From assembly GCA_031289325.1 (NCBI GenBank), contig JAITPS010000139.1, positions 1 to 20,858 on the forward strand: a stretch of DNA of 20,858 nt, in the 5' to 3' direction. The translations under genes were made by a program, and so were the position numbers. Source of the stretch: Candidatus Methanovirga meridionalis. Lineage in GTDB: Archaea > Methanobacteriota > Methanobacteria > Methanobacteriales > Methanobacteriaceae. Below the pieces are notes generated by a model that searched no databases, was not told the DNA's origin, and was given only the letters and a program-made list of their open reading frames with translations. Shown in pieces: positions 15,570 to 20,858 of the stretch. Within the stretch, counting starts at the first letter, position 1. Every line of letters starts with the position of its first letter.

Positions 15570-16640
15570 TTATTGTGCTTTATTAATGATTTTTACATCT
15601 ACTCCAATGTGCCAGATTCCTGGACTTTTTGATTTTACTCTTCTTTTATTTAAAACTTCAATTTTTTTATCATGATTAATAGCTACTTCTTTAATTCTAT
15701 CAATTATTATTTTGTAATCATTAGCAAACTCATAGTAATGTATGGTTCCATTATTTTTTATAAGTGAAATTGCTAAATCTAAAAATTTATATGCTGTTTG
15801 AGGAAGATTCATGATTATTCTATTGAATTTCAAGTTTTCTGAGGTGAAATTAATAGCTACATTATTAATATCCCCATAAATAGGATTAACAATACCTTTT
15901 AACTTGTTAATACCTATATTCTCTTTAAAATAATCAATAGCTATTTCATTAATATCTACTCCATATATTTCGACATTTTTGTTTTTAGCTATTAAAATAG
16001 GAAATGATCCAACACCTGTAAACATATCAAGGATTAGTTCTCCATCTTCAACTTCTTTTTCAACTCTTTTTCTTTCTGTTGCTAATCTTGGAGAGAAATA
16101 AACCTTTTTAAGATCTAATGCTAATTTTATTCCATGTTCTTTATGTGTTGTTTTAGAGTTATCTTCACCACTAATAAGCTCTATTTCACGAGTTCTTGTA
16201 AGTCCTTTAATCCCACTTTTTTTCATGAAAACTGATCTTGTTTTTGTAAAGTCAATTGTTGTTTCTCCAATGATTGTTTTATGTTTTTCAAGATTTTCAG
16301 GAATTTCAAGTAAAACTAAATCCCCAATTATATCAAATGATGTTTTCAAATCTTTAATTTCTTTATCACTTAATTTTCCTTTTAATTGCTCACTTATACT
16401 TCTTGGTTCCTTTTTAAATGGCTCAAAATCAATATCTTCAATAGCTATTTTGTATAAATCATTGTTAGTAGCTTCATTTAATTTAATTTTTAATTTTTTA
16501 ATGTTACTTTGACTTTTAATTGGAATAAAACCATAATAGTCATCTGTTTTAATTTTATAATTTTTATTAAATAAATTTTCTTCAATTAAAATCTTTTTAA
16601 CTTCATTTATTCCTTCTAATTGAATTTTAATTGATAGCAT
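15570..16640 (-). CDS. trm5: tRNA (guanine37-N1)-methyltransferase Trm5
   Basis: Trm5 transfers a methyl group from S-adenosylmethionine to N1 of guanosine 37, next to the anticodon, which prevents frameshifting and in archaea also starts wyosine synthesis. The 356-residue product has an N-terminal substrate-recognition region (about 1-90), then FDIIGDLVLLEIPE (102-115), RTREIELISGED (149-160), KVYFSPRLATERKR (179-192), the SAM-binding motif DMFTGVGSF (205-213), GVDIN (227-231) and the NLP motif (268-270), all typical of Trm5. GTGAT lies upstream of the ATG. It follows the Zn-ribbon gene by 113 bp and may be the last gene of a pyrH-led unit. Confidence 0.93.
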   Translation of the reverse strand: MLSIKIQLEGINEVKKILIEENLFNKNYKIKTDDYYGFIPIKSQSNIKKLKIKLNEATNNDLYKIAIEDIDFEPFKKEPRSISEQLKGKLSDKEIKDLKTSFDIIGDLVLLEIPENLEKHKTIIGETTIDFTKTRSVFMKKSGIKGLTRTREIELISGEDNSKTTHKEHGIKLALDLKKVYFSPRLATERKRVEKEVEDGELILDMFTGVGSFPILIAKNKNVEIYGVDINEIAIDYFKENIGINKLKGIVNPIYGDINNVAINFTSENLKFNRIIMNLPQTAYKFLDLAISLIKNNGTIHYYEFANDYKIIIDRIKEVAINHDKKIEVLNKRRVKSKSPGIWHIGVDVKIINKAQ

Positions 16641-16753
16641 AAAATCACATTTCTTTTTATATAAACATTCATTAGCTATTAATTTATATTATAATTTTTA
16701 TCCATTGAAATATTTAAATACTATAGTTTAAGGAAAGATGCAAATAATATAGT

Positions 16754-16951
16754 TTAAATTTTATTTTTAAAAATTGTTAAAAAAACCCATACAATAATAA
16801 ATAGTATAATAACTCCAAACAACATTAATCTTGATTTTTTAACCTTATTTGCTCTATAAACTAATATTTCTTGACATTTATCTGAACATGTAGTTTCATT
16901 TAATGGAATTGGTGTCCCACAAATAGGGCAATGCTTATGCACATCTACCAT
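16754..16951 (-). CDS. Small Zn-ribbon membrane protein (DUF2116-like)
   Basis: The 65-residue product has an N-terminal treble-clef-like zinc site made by C8, C11, C22 and C26 (CPICG and CSDKC), a basic linker (ANKVKKSR), and a single transmembrane helix at about 42-60, so it is anchored in the membrane with the zinc domain probably cytoplasmic. This layout is common in archaeal DUF2116 proteins, whose role is unknown. AAGGAGA, well placed before the ATG, supports that it is translated. It lies 48 bp downstream of pyrH and is probably cotranscribed. Confidence 0.85.
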   Translation of the reverse strand: MVDVHKHCPICGTPIPLNETTCSDKCQEILVYRANKVKKSRLMLFGVIILFIIVWVFLTIFKNKI

Positions 16952-16999
16952 TTTTTATCTCCTTTAAGTTTATACTAATTGATAAATTATTATAAATAA

Positions 17000-17671
17000 T
17001 TATATTATTCGAGTACCTATTTTTTCTCCTTTAACTGCTTTAGTCAAGTTTTCAGGATAAAATCCATTGGTAACAACGGTCTGAAACGATGATCTTTTAA
17101 TCATTTGAATAGCTGTCATATCCATAAATTCATAAGTTCCTGCTTTAACATCTTTATCTTTAATAAAGTTTAGCATCTCATCAGCAGTTATCTCTTCTAT
17201 TAATTTAGCATCATCAAATTTATTGGGGTCTTTATTATACATTCCATTGACGGATGTTAAATTAACAAAAAGATCCCCATTAATAAACTCAGTTAAAATA
17301 GCTCCAACAGCATCTGTACTGTGTGCTGGTTCTGTTCCGCCCATGACCACGATTTTTCCATTTAAACCAACTTTCATGGCTTCTTGGAATGTGTGGGGAA
17401 CTTCTTGATAAGCATATTCCTTAAGTGCAAAGATCAATAATCTTGCATTCAATCGAGTAACATCAATTCCAATGTCATCACATTGAGCCTCATTAACACC
17501 TAAACTTCTTGCTATTTTAATATATTCTCTTGCAGGTATTCCTCCACCTACAACGATAAAAAGTTCATTTTCTTTACTTAAACCTTTTAATATCTCAGCA
17601 TATTCATAAAACTTTTCATGGTTTTTATCTTTGATAATTATGGATCCTCCGATTGCAACAACAATTCTCAT
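17000..17671 (-). CDS. pyrH: UMP kinase (archaeal type)
   Basis: PyrH phosphorylates UMP to UDP in pyrimidine nucleotide synthesis, as a hexamer in the cytoplasm. The 223-residue product is of archaeal length and belongs to the amino-acid-kinase fold: GGS (8-10), GGG (42-44), DIGIDVTRLNARLL (66-79, typical of archaeal UMP kinases), GGTEPAHSTDAV (111-122) and a conserved NGMYNKDP segment for nucleotide binding. AGGTGG directly precedes the ATG. It is probably the first gene of a unit with the Zn-ribbon gene and trm5. Confidence 0.95.
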   Translation of the reverse strand: MRIVVAIGGSIIIKDKNHEKFYEYAEILKGLSKENELFIVVGGGIPAREYIKIARSLGVNEAQCDDIGIDVTRLNARLLIFALKEYAYQEVPHTFQEAMKVGLNGKIVVMGGTEPAHSTDAVGAILTEFINGDLFVNLTSVNGMYNKDPNKFDDAKLIEEITADEMLNFIKDKDVKAGTYEFMDMTAIQMIKRSSFQTVVTNGFYPENLTKAVKGEKIGTRII

Positions 17672-17700
17672 TTATCCACCTAAATAATATTTTGATTAAA

Positions 17701-17710
17701 TTTATATTTT
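17701..17710 (-). promoter_or_regulatory. Possible TATA box of pyrH
   Basis: On the minus strand AAAATATAAA is centred about 34 bases before the pyrH ATG, which would give a leader of roughly 8 bases that just includes the AGGTGG ribosome binding site. The surrounding DNA is so AT-rich that this is only a plausible candidate. Confidence 0.35.
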
Positions 17711-18000
17711 TTCTATATATTTATTTGTATTTTATTAAGTATCAATTATATTAATTATTTATAAAATAGTATATAAACGATAATGTCTAAATTTTTACTG
17801 ATGATAATATTCATTGATACTAAATGATGAAATTGAGTATTATATTATAAACAATATCATTAATTAAAAATATGTTAGATGAACTATTTAAATCTTCTTT
17901 ATTTTTTAAAGATAAGGTATGCTATTTAAAAAATTCATGGTGTTACTTAGAAAAGATTGGAGAATTAGTAATTTTTTTAAAAATAAGTATTATTAAAAGA

Positions 18001-18358
18001 TATTATTTAAAAATTACTTATATTAATTTAAAATTATTTATATTTATTAAAAATTATTTATATTAATTAAAAATTATTTATATTTATTAAAAATTATTTA
18101 TATTAATTTAAAATTATTTATATTTATTAAAAATTATTTATATTAATTTAAAATTATTTATATTAATTAAAATGTATTTATATTATTCAATATTTATTTA
18201 TATTAATTAAAATTTATTTATATTAATTAAAATTTATTTATATTATTCAATATTTATTTATATTAATTAAAATTTATTTGTATTATTTAAAATTTATTTA
18301 TATTATTTAAAATTTATTTATATTAATTAAAATTTATTTATATTAATTAAAATTTAAA
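18001..18358 (+). repeat. 20-bp tandem repeat array, about 18 copies
   Basis: Units of exactly 20 bp run in register, with consensus tattaattaaaatttattta and variants such as tatttattaa, tattattcaa and tattatttaa in the first half. The variant beginning tattattcaa occurs at 18181 and 18241, three units apart, which suggests block duplication. Shorter versions of the same unit occur inside elements B2 and B3. It is not a CRISPR array because there are no unique spacers. Confidence 0.92.
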
Positions 18359-18449
18359 ATTATAAATTTTTATAAAGTGATATTTAAAATTAAATAAGTT
18401 AATAAAAAAATTTATTATTCAAATTTTAAGAACTTTTCAATAATGATTA
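18001..18449 (-). mobile_element. MITE family B copy B6, minus orientation, expanded
   Basis: Read on the minus strand from 18449, the element starts TAATCATTATTG with its 24-bp repeat ending TTCTTAA and is bounded by TA at 18450-18451. The B interior follows (aaatttataattttaaattt near 18350-18375 in reverse), then the expanded 20-bp array. The other terminal repeat is not recognisable, so the left boundary given is only the start of the array. Confidence 0.55.
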
Positions 18450-18462
18450 TAAATTAAAATCC

Positions 18463-18470
18463 ATATAAAT
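18463..18470 (+). promoter_or_regulatory. Predicted TATA box of the TatD-like gene
   Basis: The sequence atataaat is centred about 29 bases before the ATG at 18496. It predicts transcription start at about 18493, so the message would have almost no leader. No canonical ribosome binding site precedes the ATG, which agrees with this. Confidence 0.5.
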
Positions 18471-18495
18471 ATTTTAAACAACTGAAAGATCAATT

Positions 18496-19356
18496 ATGAA
18501 TGCTAATCCTAATGAAATTCCAATTACAGATAATCATATCCATGTAGATCCAGTTAACGGTTATGGACCTGTAAAAACAGCTGAACTATTTTATAATGCT
18601 GGCGGTAGAACTATGATTATTCCAAATAAACTTTCATGGTCATTTAACAATGATTTTAATTTTAAAAAAGGGATGGATTTAGGAATAGAACATGTTGAAG
18701 ATATTAATCAAAACACTAATGTTAGAGCATTTTCAATTTGTGGTGTTCATCCAGGTGAATATTCAAACCTATTAAGAAAAGGGAAATCTTTTGAAGAAGC
18801 TTATGAAATCATGAAGAAAGCTTTAGATTATAGTGCTTATTTAGTTAATGAGAATAAAACAATAGCTATTGGAGAAATTGGAAGACCACATTATATGGTG
18901 AGTGAAGAGGAACTTAAATATCAAAATTTAATAATGAAGTATGGTATGGAATTAGCTAAAGATATTCAATGCCCTGTTCAATTGCACACTGAAACAGCCA
19001 CTGAAAATGAATTTAGGGAATTTGCTTTATTAGCCGATGAAGTAGGATTAAAAAGAGAAAAAGTAATTAAACATTTTTCTGGTGCTTACATAACTGAAAG
19101 TGAGAACTTTGGACTCACACCATCAATCATTGCAAATAAAGAGATAGTAAAAAAATCAATAAAGAAAGGAAACAACTTTTTAATGGAAACAGACTTTTTA
19201 GATGATAAAACAAGACCTGGAGCTGTATTAGGTCCCAAAACAGTACCCAAAAGAACTTTAGATTTTATTAAAAAAGGAATTTTAACTGAAGAGGATGCAT
19301 TTCAAATTCATGAGAGAAATGTTTTAAAAGTGTATAATTTAGATTGCATTATATAA
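18496..19356 (+). CDS. TatD-family metal-dependent hydrolase
   Basis: This is a TIM-barrel hydrolase of the TatD/amidohydrolase type, in an archaeal branch; substrates in the family include DNA 3' ends, but the target here is unknown. The 286-residue product shows the metal-binding residues in order: DNHIHVD (H14, H16), GEIGRPH (E127), QLHTET (H164), KHFSG (H193) and ETDFLDD (D233). The length is slightly above the usual 255-270. The TATA box lies close upstream, just beyond the end of element B6, and the message is probably nearly leaderless. It is convergent with argB: the two stop codons are separated by 6 bp. Confidence 0.85.
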   Translation: MNANPNEIPITDNHIHVDPVNGYGPVKTAELFYNAGGRTMIIPNKLSWSFNNDFNFKKGMDLGIEHVEDINQNTNVRAFSICGVHPGEYSNLLRKGKSFEEAYEIMKKALDYSAYLVNENKTIAIGEIGRPHYMVSEEELKYQNLIMKYGMELAKDIQCPVQLHTETATENEFREFALLADEVGLKREKVIKHFSGAYITESENFGLTPSIIANKEIVKKSIKKGNNFLMETDFLDDKTRPGAVLGPKTVPKRTLDFIKKGILTEEDAFQIHERNVLKVYNLDCII

Positions 19357-19362
19357 AAATAG

Positions 19363-20244
19363 CTATTTACTTATCATTGTTCCAATACCTTTTTTAGTAA
19401 ATATCTCAAGAAGAATTGAATGCTTAATTCTACCATCAATAATATGGGCTGATTTTACCCCTCCTTTAATAGCATTAACAGCGGTTTCTATTTTTGGAAT
19501 CATACCCCCAGTTATAATTCCTTTTACAATTAAATCATCCACTTCATCCAAGCTAATTTTTTTTATTAAGGTTTCTGGATCTTTAGGATCTTCTAAAACA
19601 CCTGGAACATCAGTTAAAATAATTAATTTCTCAGCATTAATCTCTGATGCTAATTCTCCAGCTACAGTATCTGCATTTAGATTTAATGTATCTCCATGAA
19701 TATCTATACCTATGGGGGATATTACAGGAATGTAATGATTTTTTGTGAGTAATTCAATGATTTCAGAATTTATAGATTCTATCTCTCCAACTAAACCTAA
19801 ATCAACAGTGGTTTCTTCACCAGTTTCATTATTTTTAATTTTTTGTAGAGCTTTTTTATTTGCTGTGATTAAATTAGTATCTTTTCCAGAGAATCCAATT
19901 CCTCTTCCACCATGCAAACCTATTTTTGAAACAAGATTAGTGTTAATCTTACCAACTAAAACCATTTTAATTATTTCCATTGTTTCTTCATCTGTAATTC
20001 TTAATCCTTGAATAAACTTAGGTTCTTTACCTAATTTATGCATGGATCGTGTGATTTCTAAACCTCCTCCATGAACAATAACAGGTTGCATTCCAACATA
20101 CTTTAAAAGAACAGTATCTTCTACTGTAGATGACATTACATTATCATCAATCATGGCATGACCACCATACTTTATCATTATCTTTTTTGTATGGAAGTTC
20201 TTTATATAGGGTAAAGCTTCAACTAATATATCCACTGTATGCAT
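19363..20244 (-). CDS. argB: Acetylglutamate kinase ArgB
   Basis: ArgB phosphorylates N-acetylglutamate, the second step of arginine synthesis. The 293-residue product has KYGGHAM (25-31), HGGG (58-61), LRITDEE (81-87), LNLNADT (187-193) and GGMIPKI (246-252). The N-terminal helix with ALPYIKNFHTKKIMIKYGG resembles that of the arginine-inhibited hexameric enzymes, so feedback inhibition by arginine is likely. This is inference from the family. GTGAT is placed before the ATG. The next gene on the same strand upstream is the partial hsdS, 230 bp away, so argB appears to have its own promoter. Confidence 0.95.
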   Translation of the reverse strand: MHTVDILVEALPYIKNFHTKKIMIKYGGHAMIDDNVMSSTVEDTVLLKYVGMQPVIVHGGGLEITRSMHKLGKEPKFIQGLRITDEETMEIIKMVLVGKINTNLVSKIGLHGGRGIGFSGKDTNLITANKKALQKIKNNETGEETTVDLGLVGEIESINSEIIELLTKNHYIPVISPIGIDIHGDTLNLNADTVAGELASEINAEKLIILTDVPGVLEDPKDPETLIKKISLDEVDDLIVKGIITGGMIPKIETAVNAIKGGVKSAHIIDGRIKHSILLEIFTKKGIGTMISK

Positions 20245-20474
20245 AGAATCACTTAATCATTCTTAATTTTTTATATTATTTCTTTAATTTTTATTTTTTT
20301 AAATTCAATATGTTACCTATGATTATTTAATTATAAATATATGTTCTTTTTATAACTTTTTTATGAGGTTATGAAAATCGTCATGTTATTCCACCAATAT
20401 ATTTTTAAAAATTTCAAAAGACACTATAACTATTCTTTAATTATCTAAATCAACCAATATTTTAATATTAAAAA
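20245..20474. other. argB upstream gap
   Basis: This 230-bp stretch between hsdS and argB has no gene. It must contain the argB promoter, but I cannot single out one TATA box in the AT-rich background. No A or B element is recognisable here, except that cactataac near 20423 resembles an isolated element end. Confidence 0.3.
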
Positions 20475-20858
20475 TTAACAAAACATTTGTTGTAGTAAAC
20501 CTTTTTTAAATTCCTTTGTTTTTTCTAATTCAATAACTATATGGTCTATTTTTTCATCAATAGCTATTAAAAAATTAGCTATTTTTTGTTGCTCTTCTAA
20601 AATCGGAAAACAAAATATAATTTTCTCAAAACTTGTTTTATTCAAAATTGGAGTAGCTGTAATACTTGCAAGTCGCTTTAATTTCTCAACATTTTTTTCA
20701 ACAAGATAATATATAAAATTTAAATCAAAGTTACTATTTGGAGTAATAGCATTAATTTGCTGATTACAACTTCCATTTTCTTCAATAATACAATTTTTAC
20801 CAATACTTGCAATACATGTGACTAAAACACTATTTTTAGGAACTATTCTTCCATTTTT
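20475..20858 (-). CDS. hsdS: Type I restriction-modification specificity subunit HsdS, C-terminal part
   Basis: The open frame enters from the right edge of the window and ends with TAA at 20475-20477, giving 127 residues of a longer protein. It ends in the classic HsdS conserved helix: LEEQQKIANFLIAIDEKID, then a heptad-like ELEKTKEFKKGLLQQMF tail. Upstream of that is part of the second target recognition domain (VLVTCIASIGKNCI, ATPILNKTSF). HsdS chooses the DNA sequence methylated or cut by the HsdMR complex. Only this end is visible, so it cannot be said whether hsdM and hsdR follow or whether the gene is intact. Confidence 0.9.
   Translation of the reverse strand, partial: KNGRIVPKNSVLVTCIASIGKNCIIEENGSCNQQINAITPNSNFDLNFIYYLVEKNVEKLKRLASITATPILNKTSFEKIIFCFPILEEQQKIANFLIAIDEKIDHIVIELEKTKEFKKGLLQQMFC

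Larger units (their letters stand above)
17672..18495. other. 824-bp intergenic region, mostly tandem repeat and B6
   Basis: It lies between the divergent pyrH and TatD-like genes. From 17711 to about 18000 is AT-rich DNA without a clear signal. A 64-codon frame at 17872-18066 has no ribosome binding site and runs into the repeat array, so it is not called. From 18001 the 20-bp array and the end of B6 fill the space up to 18451, and the TatD-like promoter follows. Confidence 0.5.

Noticed and set aside
17872..18066. 64-codon plus-strand frame upstream of the 20-bp array
   Set aside because: There is no ribosome binding site, the C-terminal third is translated tandem repeat, and the composition is that of AT-rich non-coding DNA.
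18001..18358. CRISPR array
   Set aside because: The repeats are directly adjacent 20-bp units with no unique spacers, and no cas gene is present.

Overview
The window looks like a low-GC, hydrogenotrophic methanogen of the order Methanobacteriales, most likely a Methanobrevibacter-like organism. Evidence: a YcaO-TfuA pair of the type that installs thioglycine in methyl-coenzyme M reductase, an archaeal HypB, an archaeal-type UMP kinase, Trm5, a UPF0200 kinase, a LarE-type PP-loop protein, and a secreted Ig-like-repeat protein typical of Methanobrevibacter surface proteins. Intergenic DNA is extremely AT-rich. Annotated genes cover only about 65 percent of the window by my coordinates. I saw no tRNA or rRNA gene, no CRISPR array and no transposase.

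Layout. 1-735: repeats only. 736-2211: pstB-phoU (phosphate uptake and its regulation), plus strand, without pstSCA beside it. 2351-3403: larE-like sulfur transferase, minus strand. 3404-4148: nested AT-rich elements. 4149-6146: tfuA and ycaO, minus strand. 6468-7091: small site-2-type protease. 7791-9035: DctA-type C4-dicarboxylate symporter. 9408-11547: two secreted proteins, probably cotranscribed. 11548-13131: 1.6 kb of repeats and unexplained DNA. 13132-13797: hypB. 14424-14951: UPF0200 kinase. 15570-17671: trm5, a small Zn-ribbon membrane protein and pyrH, probably cotranscribed from pyrH. 18496-19356: TatD-like hydrolase, plus strand, convergent with argB (19363-20244). The last 384 bases are the C-terminal end of a type I restriction specificity subunit (hsdS) that runs off the edge.

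The most unusual content lies between the genes. Two families of non-coding elements, here called A (about 210-400 bp) and B (about 220-410 bp), are scattered through the intergenic DNA in both orientations. Both have 24-bp imperfect terminal inverted repeats that start TAGT and end TTAA, and both are usually bounded by the dinucleotide TA. A is inserted in a B copy at 15158-15370 and B in an A copy at 3780-4046. In both cases removing the insert and one TA restores the sequence of an uninterrupted copy found elsewhere in the window. This points to miniature inverted-repeat transposable elements (MITEs) with TA target duplication, probably moved by one transposase encoded elsewhere. Copies carry internal tandem repeats of variable number (15, 20 or 23 bp), and one A copy holds an extra 83-bp block of small hairpins. 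One B copy sits 10 bp upstream of ycaO, so that gene's promoter must lie in or beyond it.

The genes are mainly housekeeping: phosphate uptake, cofactor and enzyme maturation (LarE, HypB, YcaO/TfuA), pyrimidine and arginine synthesis, and tRNA modification. Accessory parts are the bacterial-like DctA, the secreted pair and the restriction subunit.
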